From Spongospora subterranea (taxonomy: Eukaryota; Endomyxa; Phytomyxea; Plasmodiophorida; Plasmodiophoridae): 36,821 nt of DNA. Below are positions 1 to 11,480 of this stretch, in pieces. The notes under the pieces were generated by a model. The model did not search any database. It was not told the DNA's origin and worked only from the letters and a program-made list of their open reading frames with translations. The DNA is taken from positions 12,078-48,898 of the forward strand of contig OUQQ01000119.1 of the NCBI GenBank assembly GCA_900404475.1, in the 5' to 3' direction. The translations under genes were made by a program, and so were the position numbers. Numbering within the stretch: the stretch's first letter is position 1; the number at the start of each line of letters is the position of its first letter.

Positions 1-1231
1 CCCCCCCCCCCTTCATGGTCTGAGGGGTCGCCGCTCCCCCCTCAGATATATATCTGAAGACACGGGCAGACTGGGGGATCGGGGACGGGAATGGCTCTCT
101 GGCGATGGCAACTCTCTGTGTGGGAACTGGGCGCCGGATCGAGGGGATTATGTGTGGCGGATGACTGTTTGGCGTCTGTGACACCTTGGGCCGATTTCGT
201 CAACCGATCTCTCGCTGGATTGTGGAAAACACCACATGCACCGGATGACGAACGCCATCTATGAGCTACTGGTCCAACCTGTTCAAACAATGAGTAAAAA
301 CCGAAATTTGACTGGTCAAGTTGTTTTAGAACCCAGCAGTGGTGCACGAATTTGGGTGTTATGAACGAGGTGACAAATGGGGATTATTTCACAGAGGTTT
401 CCCAGGGACCCCGTTTTCTGGTCAATCCCAGTACCGACCCCCGTTATAATCATCATGGTATCAGATTGCTCTCTCGTGGCGCTGGAGATGGGACGGTACT
501 TGCACAACAAGGTCGCCGGCAATTCCCGACAACGAAACCCCACAATGTCGCGGCGCAGACCGAACAAGATGAAACTGTTCAAACCCCTTCATCGTTCTAT
601 TACGTCTCGATCCAATCGTTGTCAAGAGCTATCCGGGTCCAATTTGGAACCAACAACGACCACGTCACCGTTATTGACGCCGACCCCATTTCTATCGACC
701 AGTTCGACGTCAGGTCGGCGTTGTTGCAGATTGCAATGACCATCGACCCAGGGATCGCCAACGGAATATGAAAGGCATTTCAGGGGGGTCATCTCATCGC
801 CCTGGCACCATGGCATCGCCTTCTGCCGTCCACCGATCGATATACCCGCCTAGATCGTGAAAAAACAACGATCGGGGTAATGAACTCGCCACTCGGTGGC
901 GACGACAGCGATAACAGTTTGGAACGTGCGGTGGCCACGAAAACAACATCGTCAAACGGAGATCACAAAACATTCTCACCCCGATTTCTGCCCATGAAAA
1001 CGCCGATTGTTTGATGAGGCCAAACCCTGCGGAAGGTTTGCGATAATTTCAACGGATGGCGAGACAACACCCTTCACTTAAAGGACTCGACGATCACATA
1101 GATTGAGGGCGGCGAACGAGACGACCGATTGTGTTCCACGACAAGGAGTTCGACAAACCGAGACCACAACGTGTTAAGAACACAACACCGCTCAATAGAT
1201 ACAATGAATTAATTCAAATTAAAATGGGGAA
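1..1231. other. No supported gene; unresolved region
   Basis: The window opens with a run of 11 C. A 139-codon open frame on the plus strand at 352-771 overlaps other open frames on both strands. None has a recognisable domain, signal peptide or convincing splice structure. I see no RNA gene or clear repeat here. This may be the 3' flank of the minus-strand gene ending at 1232. Confidence 0.4.
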
Positions 1232-2298
1232 TCAGCAGAAGGAGGCGATGACGACCAGGGCCAAGGCGGTCTGCAACAGATAGGAGGGCGGCAACATGCG
1301 GAAGGCGCCCGACAGCGAATGGCGATAGATCGCCATTGTATACGGGTACGCGTTCTGGTTCTGTGGATCGCCCATGACATGGCAAATATAGACCTGATCG
1401 CCACAAACCCCAAATTACCGAAACCGATCAAAAACCGTGACGAAACCGAGGTGAAAATTCGGTTCTGGAAAAATCGTTTTCCTTCGTCGACCGACCTTCT
1501 TGGCTTCCAATTGAAGCTGACCTCTGACGGTCAAAACCTTCTCGTTCGGGTCGCTGACGTCGTAGAGTTCGACGATGGCGTTGAAATTGGCGCTATCCAG
1601 GGTCAATGGCTGTGGAATAACGGGGTCCTTCCCGTGCTCGGGGGCGGGCAAGTTCACGAACAGCACACCGTTCACGAAGATCTGCATGTCCCTCAACCTG
1701 AACGGGGGCAACGCCCACAGCACATTTTCAGACGAAACGGAGACGGCGGCGACGACGATGACGACGACGACACACACACACACACACACACCTGACGAGG
1801 TTGGTGAAGAAGATCGTGGCCAGACCGCTACTCAGCGCCGTCTCGAACGAGGCGCCGGTGAACTCGTAGACGGCCAGCTGTGGTGGGGTTTGGCCCTCGT
1901 TCGAATACAGGTACATCATGTAGAACGAGCCGGGCACGATGTTCGCCGACACCACGATATCGTCCATATCCGACACCAGTTTCAGGTCCACCTAATTTCC
2001 ACCCAATGAATCGATCAGGGCGAAAACAACGGGAGGTCGTTCCGGTTCTCACTCCACCGGACGCGCTGAACGCGCCCTTGGTATATCCTCCATAGGCGAT
2101 CGAATGGCCATAGGACCGGTCGTCGAACGCCTTCAGTTGGTACGACGATGGACCAGGGTGCCCGTTCGTCAACGTCCAGAACTCGCTCTGGGTGGATCCG
2201 AACAGCGATAGCGCCTCGAAATGGCGAACACGATCCAGGGCGATATCATGCGACCCGACCGCGGCCCCGAATAGCGCCAGCACGACCAGGGCGATCAT
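1232..2298 (-). CDS. Secreted, probably GPI-anchored protein of unknown family
   Basis: Four exons join in phase: 2298-2053, 1991-1792, 1697-1496 and 1393-1232, giving 269 residues; all three introns are GT-AG (61, 94 and 102 bp). The N-terminus (MIALVVLALFGAAVGS) is a typical signal peptide with cleavage near residue 15. The C-terminus ends in a hydrophobic stretch (LLQTALALVVIASFC) with no residues after it, as in GPI-attachment signals. The mature part (FEALSLFGSTQSEFWTLTNG, later a YEFTGASF segment) matches no family I recognise. I infer a cell-surface or secreted protein. Intron 2 begins with a (GT)n microsatellite that merges with the donor site. The start is the first ATG of the exon and is the one that yields the signal peptide. 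Confidence 0.7.
1698..1791 (-). repeat. (GT)n microsatellite at an intron donor
   Basis: On the plus strand about ten CA units (near 1771-1790), preceded by a GAC/GAT-rich tract, lie inside intron 2 of the 1232-2298 gene. Read on the coding strand, the intron starts GTGTGTGTG right after the exon base at 1792, so the repeat itself provides the 5' splice site. The matching acceptor is CAG just before 1697. Confidence 0.75.
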
Positions 2299-3294
2299 CG
2301 AAAAAATGGCTCAGGCAATGGAACCTCACCCCAGCGCGGGTGGATGGCGAAACAGCCCGGGACAAAAATAAGAATACAATGATGGTCTCTGGGCACACGA
2401 CTGATTTCGGCGGGAACAGATATTATCTGGCACAGGGGGGAAACGATCCCCTTTTCCCAGTGGGGTGTTGGGCAAATGACGGAAAGCGCATTGACACACA
2501 CAGACACCGGTTCCTAAACAATTCGCGGCCCAGGAATGATCGCGCGCTGATGAGAGCAGTTCGGTCGGTGTCACAGCTTCCGGCGATCGTTGGCGAATTC
2601 GTCAGCCAACGATGCGGCAGGTTGGGCGGTTGTGTGTGTGTGCGACAAACGAGGAAGGCGCCAGCACAGATTATCGTCTTGTAAATCGGAATCGGCTGAA
2701 ATACGTCGTGTTGGAGTTTGCGCGGTCCAGAGATCAATGTTCGAATCACATTATCCGCCCTATCCTCTTTATCATAGTTGAGACGCTGTTGGATCACAAA
2801 TCAATAAACCACTGTTTCTCTTGGCGATTGCGTGATTAGATTGCTGTTTCTTCATTTGGATCTTCGCCAACAGAATCGCGAATTTATCCGAATCCTTGGG
2901 TTGACCTGTGTACGAACAAGTTCAAGAAATCCGGTTGCCTGAGTAATCAATGAGAGCATAGCGATAATGGATATTTATTGACACAATCTATAATTAAATC
3001 CACTTCGTTGTATTATCAATTCGCGCTAACACAACAGATTGCCCTACTGTGGACAGACTGATCAGATCCTCATGGCAAGTACCCTTGGAAATCCGCTGTC
3101 CACCAGTCTGATGGGAACGGAGGAGGTCAGATATTGGAACGGCAAGGCGTACTGTCTCCGATCTGACGCCATGGCGCCGTCATTTCCCCCCGGAAATATC
3201 TGACAGAAACAATCCGGTTCCGTCGATGCTGTGATCAGATATCTGCAGTACCAGGCTCCATACCTACATCGGCTCTGAATCGTTCACACTGAAG
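2299..3294. promoter_or_regulatory. Divergent intergenic region between the GPI-type gene and chitinase 1
   Basis: No gene is visible. The region separates divergently transcribed genes and presumably holds both promoters. Imperfect inverted matches are present, for example GGACAGACTGATCAGA near 3052 against CCACCAGTCTGATGG near 3100, and GATATCTGACAG near 3196 against GATCAGATATCTG near 3233. A TATA-like or other core element cannot be assigned with confidence. Confidence 0.35.
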
Positions 3295-6003
3295 ATGGCG
3301 AAGGAGCGACTCCTGTATCATGCCGGTCTGGGAATGGCGCTACTCCACGTGGCCATCGCCATCACCTGTGGCCCAAAATACAACAACAGTTCGTGCCCTA
3401 ACAGTCAGTGCTGTTCCGAATTCGTAAGTCGTGCAACGTTATCACTGAGGGATATCTGGCCCCATCACTGTCCCAGTGTGCAACGCAAACACTGTACTTG
3501 TGTTACCCCGCTGAAGCGTAAAAAAGAGTCCCCACTTCAATTGTGTTTCCGCATTTCATTTTGGTATTGTCATTGTCTTGATCCAATGAGGCGTTTGGTT
3601 CGGTAGGGGCAATGCGGGTCGTCAGAGGATTACTGCCTGGCTGGGTGCCAGACATCGTATGGAAAATGCGGGATGACGCAAACGAACACGTTCGCTCCAC
3701 TTCGGCCGTGCGGCTCCAGGAACGGCCTGTCGTGCGGTGTCAGTGAGTGCTGCAGCAAATGGGTATGCTGGGATTCAATGTCTGTCGAGTTGACATAACG
3801 CGGTGATTCAGGGATATTGTGGACTTGGTCCCGAGTTCTGTGATAGATGTCAGTCAGGTTTTGGATTATGCATCAGCACATCTGCGGTGCCTTCTACCGC
3901 TGAATCAAGTGCATCCCCTAAGTGTGGCCCGAATTTCGGCAGTTGCGCTAAGGGCTGCTGTTCCAAGGTTCGCGATTTCGCTGCGCCCTTATTTGCTGTA
4001 ATTCAAAGTTACTTAGTTTGGATATTGTGGTACTACCGATGAATATTGCTCTGCTGGGTGCCAATTCGAGTTTGGCCAATGCGCTGGTACCACACCAACA
4101 ACCGCTGCCCCTAAATGTGGCCCGAATTTCGGGAGTTGCACCACCGGTTGCTGCTCCAAGGTTAGAACGTCGCAGAACTTTTAAATGCATCCATCAACTA
4201 TCATTCAGTTCGGATACTGTGGCACATCCGATGAATTTTGTTCTGCTGGTTGCCAATCGAAGTATGGCCAGTGCACTGGTGGCATCACACCACCAACTGC
4301 TGCTCCTACGACAATGTTAAATCCCAAATGCGGGGGCACCGATGGTTCTTGTCCATTCTCGTTATGCTGTAGCAAATATGGTACTTCTCAATGTATTACC
4401 ACTCAGTTACCGATCACTTAACGACCACCATCACTCAGGATATTGTGGCGCGGATCCCAGTTTTTGTGGTGCCGGCTGCCAAAGCCAGTTCGGATCCTGT
4501 ACGAACATAGTTCCTGAAACTTCAGGACGGACTACTGCGTCATCCCCTGCGTCAACAGCTGCCAAAAAATGTGGCCCAACTGATGGCAAATGTGCCACCG
4601 GCTGTTGTTCTCAGGTATAATTAAAAGTATCAGTTAGTTGCCTATCAATTAATTTTCTGGTTAGTTTGGATATTGTGGTACAACGGACGAGTTTTGTGCC
4701 GCTGGGTGTCAGTCGCAGTTCGGTCAATGTCGTATCTCTCCACCGATAACTACGGCTCCTGGCGCTCCAGAACAATGCGGACCCACTGTAGGCAAGAGAT
4801 GTTCCAATAGCAACTGCTGCAGTAGATACGGTATGATGACCATTGTTATGAAGGTCGTGCATTAATTCTAACTGATGTTTTCAGGATACTGTGGAACGTC
4901 CGACGATCATTGCAATGCCGGTACCTGCCAGGCTGATTATGGAATATGTGCTGGAACAGGTGGTGGCTTGACACCGAGTGGTCAAACATTACCAAACATG
5001 TTCAGTCCATACCTTCGCGTCAATAGCGGTCGCGTTCCCGATTATAGCGCTGTAGTCCGACAGTTCGACTTGAAATGGATTTCTTTCGCCTTTGTGGTGT
5101 CAGATAGCCAAGGACGCCCACGTTGGGGAGGTTCAGATTTCGCTGATAACGCAAACAGCAACGATTTGGCTCGAAGGCAACTGCAAGGAATGAGAAGCGC
5201 CGGTGCTGATGCGATTGTTTCTTTTGGTGGAGCGACTGGCCCCGAGCTTGCGGAAATACTTTCATCTGAGGCGTCGCTGTTGGCCGCATATCAGCGCGTA
5301 ATATCCGCTTATAAGTAAGTTTGCACTTTGTTTTGTTGGCGTTTTATCAGCTGAGTACTCGGAAGTTTCAAATTTGCAGATTTTGATATCGAGGGGGACC
5401 CTTTATACAATAAAGCCAGCGTAATGCGCCGTAATCGCGTCATCGCATCGTTACAGAAGGCCAATCCCAGTCTAAAAGTGTCTTTCACGTTACCTGTTAA
5501 TCCTTCGAATGGACTGGAAATTTCGGCGGTGTTTCTGTTGACGAACGCTCAATCAGTTGGCGTTCGCATCGACGCTGTCAATATTATGGTAATTTGCAAC
5601 GCGTTTACTCCGGCTACACGACTGACTGCTGTGATATTAGGCAATGGATTATGGAGGTTACAATGGTGATATGGGACAAGCAGCTATCAATGCAGCGGTG
5701 GCCACCCGTCGGCAGTTAAAAGCAGCGGGCATCTCCGCTTGCGTAGGGGTCATTCCCATGCTTGGAGGTAAGCAATTTGCTGTAGTCTCCAAATTCATGA
5801 TTCTGATGTAATCTCCAGTCAATGATGTAAAATCGCAAATATTCACTGCTAATAACGCTCGTACTTTGCTGGCTTATGCTCAGAATCCTGCTAATGGAAT
5901 TTGTTTGTTGTCATTCTGGTCCGTGGATCGTGACTATTCTTACCTCTCTGGCGTGTCTCAAACCGATTATGCATTCACAAGCATATTCTCGAAATTTGAT
6001 TGA
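3295..6003 (+). CDS. Secreted chitinase 1: seven CBM18 modules plus GH18 domain
   Basis: Eleven exons join in phase: 3295-3423, 3607-3762, 3812-3967, 4017-4160, 4209-4380, 4439-4614, 4665-4830, 4885-5314, 5366-5588, 5641-5767 and 5819-6003, giving 687 residues. Residues 1 to about 24 form a signal peptide (GMALLHVAIAITC). Seven hevein-type CBM18 chitin-binding modules follow, each with the C-x(n)-CC-S-x5-C-G pattern (for example CCSKFGYCGTTDEYCSAGC). A GH18 domain follows from about residue 405. It carries FADFDIEG, with catalytic-acid candidate E519 and D515/D517 retained, then NIMAMDYGG (Y588) and LSFWSVDRD. The first Asp of the canonical DxxDxDxE is Lys512 here. The GH18 body resembles the bacterial-type ChiA/ChiD branch rather than classical fungal chitinases (family knowledge). 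Likely role: extracellular chitin binding and hydrolysis. The next gene is a tandem paralog. Confidence 0.9.
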
Positions 6004-6470
6004 GACATTCTTTGTCTATCTGTTCATTATTGGATAATCTATTGTAAATATATTTGTTAATTATGAAGTATGTGTGCCGCATTCCAATCGCTCCCCAACA
6101 GTATAGAAGCAATGCAGTTACCAATGATCAGATTCCCTATGAAATTTGCGATCAGATGCAACCTTGAACTATAGCATTCAAAATTATGGTTGAGGATAGG
6201 CAATGGAAGTTTGCGGCAATCTGGTTTATGCTCTCAAACGAAAAGCTGGCTACTTGAAGCGTTGAAAGACAGGTACTCGATAGTTCAATACATTATTCAT
6301 TTTTTGGGCACCGACCTCGCAAACAAAGAAATGGAATTTCAAACAAAATATCTTGTACAGTCGGGGAATCGAGTGCAGGTACTTCGTGGAAGATTTGGAC
6401 CTATGCTGGATATTTCAAGGCACCTAAAGATCGCAAGTTCATATTCATATCTATTGTATTTACGTGCATC
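6004..6470. promoter_or_regulatory. Intergenic spacer between tandem chitinases
   Basis: AT-rich spacer of 467 bp containing the 3' end of chitinase 1 and presumably the promoter of chitinase 2. An open frame starting at 6190 runs through the start of chitinase 2 in another frame and has no recognisable domain. No repeat is evident. Confidence 0.5.
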
Positions 6471-9323
6471 ATGCTTCACGAACAACTGTTTAACCGAATC
6501 GGTGTGGCATTGATGCTAATTCTGCCCATTGCATCTGCTGCGGTTTACTGTGGTCCCCTTTACAATAACCAATCATGCCCCGACAGTCAATGCTGCTCCA
6601 AATTTGTACGTCATGCACACTGTGTATCGTATTGTCTGCAACTTATGTTTCCATGCCCTTGATGCGTCAACCTTCTTTCCGTTCGGATGACCTTTACCCT
6701 TACTGTGATATTTGTTACACTGTTGGATCTTAAGCACAGCGTATCGTGTGGATTGTACGTAGTTTGTCCTTGTAGATCGCAGTTTGTGCGAATCTAATTC
6801 AAATTGCTCTCAAGTAGTTGAGTTAATGATCGGTCTTCTGTTTAGGGCCAATGCGGATCCGAGGAAGATTACTGTCTAGAGGGATGTCAAAAGCCATTTG
6901 GTGTGTGCGGCATGACGACAAGGAACACCTTCGCACCCCTGCGCCCATGCGGCATTAATAACGGATTGTCGTGCGGTTCTGAATGTTGCAGTAAATGGGT
7001 AGGATAGATCCAATTTTTGAAAAGCAACATTGTTCTCAGTGTGGTTTGAAGGGATATTGTGGATTGGGTCCTGATTTCTGCGATAAATGCCAAAAGGGCT
7101 ATGGGCTTTGCGGTGAAGCTACTGCGTCACCGTCATCATATATTCCGTCAACTGCATCCCCTAGATGCGGTCCAGGAATTGGTAGCTGTGCCAATGGTTG
7201 CTGTTCCAAGGTTCACTATCATTGCTTTTTGCAGTGATAATATTGAATCTGATTGAATTGGTAGTACGGATATTGCGGTTCGACTGCCGAATATTGTGCG
7301 AACGGGTGCCAATCGCAGTTTGGACAATGCTCAAGCGCAAGCTCAACCCCACAACCCACCATAGCGCCGCCACAATCGTTCAATGTAAAATGTGGAGCGA
7401 ATATTGGCGCTTGCCCATTTTCTTTGTGTTGCAGTCAACAAGGTATGCGCTTGATTATTGTCAGTCAGGTTCTTGACCATATTCCCGAATTCTACTTAGG
7501 ATATTGTGGTGCTGACCCAACTTACTGCGGTAGCGGATGTCAGAAAGCATTTGGTTCGTGTACCAATTCGATGCCAACGCTTGGATCGACATCTGCATCA
7601 ATGAGCACGAATGCCCCACAAAAATGTGGCCCAAACATTGGCAGCTGCTCAGTGGGTTGCTGTTCTCAGGTAAATTGTCAACTTGAGCTAACCCAGATTC
7701 ATGGGAAAGTTGAAAGCTTTGTCTTTTAGGCCGGATTTTGTGGTATTACGGATGACTTCTGTACAACAGGTTGTCAGTCACAATTTGGGAAATGTCGCAT
7801 TTCCACGCCGGCACCAACACAAGGTCCAATGTTGGAAGGGGGATGTGGAGCAAATAATGGCGTTTCATGCAAAAACTCTCAATGTTGCAGCAAATTCGGT
7901 CTGTTTGAAACTATTACCCAGTTCCTCAAGATTGATTGAAATTTAGGGTTTTGTGGAACAACGTCCGATTATTGCGGGCTCGGTTGTCAAAGCGGATTCG
8001 GAACGTGTCAAAGTTCTGCATCGTCGGCGTCATTGACACCAGCCACTTCACTTCCTTGTGGTCCTGCAAATGGTAACAGATGTCCTACCGGGCAATGCTG
8101 TAGTAAATATGGTAAGCTGATGGCGCAACTGGTCACTTACGTCCTGACTGTGTGAAATCTCTCGTTAATTTTTAGGATATTGTGGTTCGACGGTGGAATA
8201 CTGCGATGCAGTGACTTGCCAGGCAAATTTTGGAACATGTGCATCATCGCTTGCTAGTATATCTTCCAGTGCTAAGGGGCTCCCAGTCGACGGAGGAAAA
8301 GGATCAGGCTTGGCAAACATATTCAGCCCGTATATTCTCATCGACAACGATGATGGCCGTATCAATGATTACGGCTTGGTCGTTCGACAATTTGGACTAA
8401 AATGGATCACTCTAGCTTTCGTTATTGCGGATAGGAATTCAAGGCCAGCATGGGGAGGGTCGTTCCCTGCCGACAATCCTCAGAGTAACGATATGATTCG
8501 AAAACAATTGAAGTCGATGAGGGACGCCGGTGCTGACGGCATCGTGTCGTTCGGTGGAGCTGGAGGAACTGAAATTGGCCAAGCCATTACGACGGATGCT
8601 GCCCTAGCAGCTGCATATCAACTTGTTATAACCGCGTATAAGTAGGTTTAAAAACGTTATGACAGTGGCCTTCCTTCTGACATTTTTCTCAGTTTCAAGT
8701 TTGCAGATTTTGATATCGAGGGTGCTATATTAAATGATATTGCTGGGATAGAACGCCGTAATCGCGCCATTGCCAGTTTGCAAAAGTCAAATCCTACTCT
8801 GAAAGTTTCTTTTACGCTTCCTGTGGATCCCACTGGGCTCGAATCATCATCGTTATATCTCTTAAAGCATGCTCAGTCTGTCGGCGTTCGTATTGACGCT
8901 GTCAATATAATGGTAATGTCACAGTAATTGTAATAAAGGTTTCTCAATGATGGAACAGGCCATGGATTATGGTGGCCACGTTGCAGATATGGGTCAGGCG
9001 GCCATTGATGCAGCTGCGTCGACTCGTCGGCAGCTGGTCTCTCTTGGAGTGAAATCCTGCATCGGCGTAACTCCCATGATAGGAGGTTATTTGGACATCT
9101 ATAATTACCTCCATCGTTTTAACCTGTTTTATTTTTTGCAGTCAACGATGATTCGTCGCTGATTTTTCAAACAGCCGACGCTCGCAAGTTACTCACATAT
9201 GCTGGCGATCCCGCTAATGGAATTTGCTTATTGTCATTCTGGTCGATCGACCGTGATTTTTCATCAATCAGTGGCGTCAAACAAACCGATTTCGAGTTCA
9301 CTACTACTTTCTCGAAATTTTGA
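6471..9323 (+). CDS. Secreted chitinase 2: seven CBM18 modules plus GH18 domain
   Basis: Eleven exons join in phase: 6471-6605, 6846-6998, 7052-7210, 7265-7442, 7500-7669, 7730-7898, 7947-8111, 8176-8641, 8693-8912, 8959-9085 and 9142-9323, giving 707 residues. A signal peptide (VALMLILPIASA) leads straight into the first CBM18. Seven CBM18 modules are separated by short Ser/Thr/Pro-rich linkers. The GH18 domain contains FADFDIEG (D537, D539, E541), NIMAMDYGG and LSFWSIDRD. As in chitinase 1, the first Asp of DxxDxDxE is replaced by Lys (K534). The final four exons have the same boundaries and phases as in chitinase 1, so the pair arose by tandem duplication. The start ATG is the one that gives the signal peptide. 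Confidence 0.9.
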
Positions 9324-9779
9324 TTTGCTCGCTTTTGACCATGTATATTGTGGAAATTTGTTAATATAAAGTTAACAAGTACAAAAATCCATCGCAAAGG
9401 ATTATAAATCTACAGCTTTACCTTGGTAAACTTTCACTTCCTTGCGAGGATTGGAGACATTACATAGTTTACGACAGAGAGAATTCGTTTGTGTAGAAAG
9501 AGTTTCCTTTGGGGTTTGGAGAAGAAGTGGACCGCAAAGCCAATTGGATGTTGCCGATAGCGCGTCATGATGATACCCTTCTACTAGACCACACACACTA
9601 AGATGAGAAGACGTTACGTCTCTAGTGGACAGGCAAGATAACGTTACGGCTCTAGTGGACCGGCAAGATGATGTTACGGGCTCTAACTGGACTAAACAGA
9701 TATATGTAGCCATCTCGGCAGCCTCAGTCGTTCATTAACATTGTCGGTCGCTACCGCCTTCGTTGGCGAGAAAGGCAGA
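9324..9779. other. Intergenic region upstream of the mitochondrial carrier
   Basis: No gene seen. It contains the 3' flank of chitinase 2 and a short tandem repeat (listed separately). The same frame is open from a TTG at 9741, but the first ATG is at 9780. Confidence 0.5.
9613..9692. repeat. 30-bp tandem repeat, about 2.7 copies
   Basis: Units begin GTTACG..CTCTAGTGGAC at 9613, 9643 and 9673 (the last is shortened and altered to CTCTAACTGGAC). They lie about 90 bp upstream of the carrier start codon, so they sit in its likely promoter or 5' UTR. Confidence 0.7.
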
Positions 9780-11291
9780 ATGGCCACCTCCGACGTCTAC
9801 AACGCTTGCGTTAATATCGGGGCCGGGTCCGTAGGGGGGATTCTCGCTGCTCTCACTGGGCACCCTTTCGACACTCTCAAGGTAATCAGTGAAACCCAGC
9901 TCGTCGGATATGTTGGTATCATTTCATTACATATCAGCCGTTTTATCCAGATATTGATGTTGCTTTGAAAAGGCGAAAAGGTTATGACCAACAGAATGAC
10001 CCACATTGTGTGATACTCAGGTTCGTTTGCAGACACAACCAATAGAGTCTCCAATCTATAGCGGGCTAGGCGATTGTGTGTCTAAAACCTGGTCGTCCGA
10101 AGGGGTCATCGGATTCTATCGGGGGCTGGCTTCTCCGTTATGTGGAATGGTCATTTTCAACGCGGTCCAGTTCATGGCGTATGGTCAGGCTGTATCGATT
10201 GTCAAGCGACATTCTCCTGATCACGATAACCCCACACTAACGATACCTCAATACCTGGCATGTGGCGCCATGACCGGTGTCGCCGTTAGCGCCGTTGAAT
10301 CGCCCATGGACCTCTGTAGGTTTTCCTTGAATTTTCCACTTTTCATTGTTCGTGCGTATGAGTTTTTAATGGTGTTCATTTCGGTACAAAGTTACGATGC
10401 ATACTGAAATTGTTTGGCTTTTGCAGTCAAATCTCAGGTTCAGGTACAGATTTTCGCAACAGCAAAAGCAGGAACATCTGGGTCGTCTACGCCTCCAATG
10501 CAATTCCGCAGCTCGTTGGACGCAGCAAGTCAAATATGGAATTATGGTGGTGTTAGGTCCGTTTATCAGGGATTATCGGCCACACTCTTCCGGAACGTCC
10601 CAGCTGTTGCATTATATTTTGGTAGATAACTCGCGAATTTCCGTTATTTTCATCAATGTTCTGCTCCCGTGATGCCTTACGCCTGTTGAAGTTTCGATTT
10701 TAGGGTGCGGAATCTGGTTTTCAATGTATATTCTGATATTTAGGCGCATATGAGCATTGCCGGCTGCAGTTTTCTGCACCGAATGGAGATGTATCCAAGC
10801 TGTCTTCGATGCAACTGCTTTGTTCGGGTGGTGTCGCCGGAATTTGCTATTGGCTCTTTACATACCCTGCTGATATTGTAATCACCGACTTCTTGTCGCG
10901 CAATAAGCGAAAACTGTTGGGATTTCTGTTAAACTCGGCTTAACCAAACCAGTTTGTTTTCATTGCTAAATTTCGGCAACGGTCAGCAACGATAATGAAG
11001 CGTGATAACTAATTATTTGAAAACGATTGTTCTCATTTTGTTTCAAGTCGACAAAGCTTAGATTTTGTTTGCCCGCAGGTGAAAAGCACAATGCAAACGG
11101 ATAGCGTAATCCGCGAGCAGCGGCGATTCTCGTCTATTTGGTCCTGCATTGGGACCCTTTACAAGGAAGGAGGTGCAAGGCGATTTTTCAGGGGTCTGGC
11201 CCCTTGTATGCTGAGAGCGTTTCCGGCAAATGCCGCGTGTTTTTGGGGAGTAGAACGCACTCGGGAATTGTTGACATCAAAAGGCCAGTGA
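9780..11291 (+). CDS. Mitochondrial carrier (SLC25 family)
   Basis: Five exons join in phase: 9780-9881, 10021-10315, 10427-10621, 10744-10877 and 11079-11291, giving 312 residues, the normal length for the family. The three repeats each carry the carrier signature: PFDTLK (residues 29-34), PMDLFK (about 129-134) and PADIVK (239-244). Typical repeat ends such as GFYRGL, VYQGL and FFRGL are also present. Such proteins span the inner mitochondrial membrane with six helices and exchange metabolites. The segment [15 protein letters not shown] and the end of repeat 3 resemble the carnitine/acylcarnitine and basic amino-acid carrier branch. I cannot fix the substrate. Two AATAAA hexamers follow the stop (about 11300 and 11451). 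The gene converges on the RRM gene. Confidence 0.9.
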
Positions 11292-11480
11292 TTCAAGTTA
11301 ATAAAGAAATTTTCAGACGAGTTAACATCACGCTTGGAATACCTAACTTGACGCCACGACAACTTCAAAACGATTGACCAAATTAATGGACAAAGGCGAG
11401 TCACGGAAGACCTTTGGAGAGGAATTACAAAAATCATCGGATTTGTATGAAATAAAGATTTGAACTTATTCGAGCGAATA

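Noticed and set aside
352..771. 139-codon plus-strand ORF
   Set aside because: It overlaps other long open frames on both strands and has no domain, ATG context or splice support. It is recorded only as unresolved.
1319..2009. Plus-strand ORFs with Asp and Thr-His runs
   Set aside because: They are antisense to the four-exon minus-strand gene and cross the CA repeat. The minus model has a signal peptide and consistent splice phases.
2700..2760. tRNA-like TTCGAATC box
   Set aside because: The preceding sequence does not form acceptor, D or anticodon stems by eye. A covariance-model scan would be needed to claim a tRNA.
9741..9779. Upstream extension of the mitochondrial carrier
   Set aside because: The extension lacks an ATG, starting only at TTG. 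Translation from the ATG at 9780 gives the normal carrier length and N-terminus.
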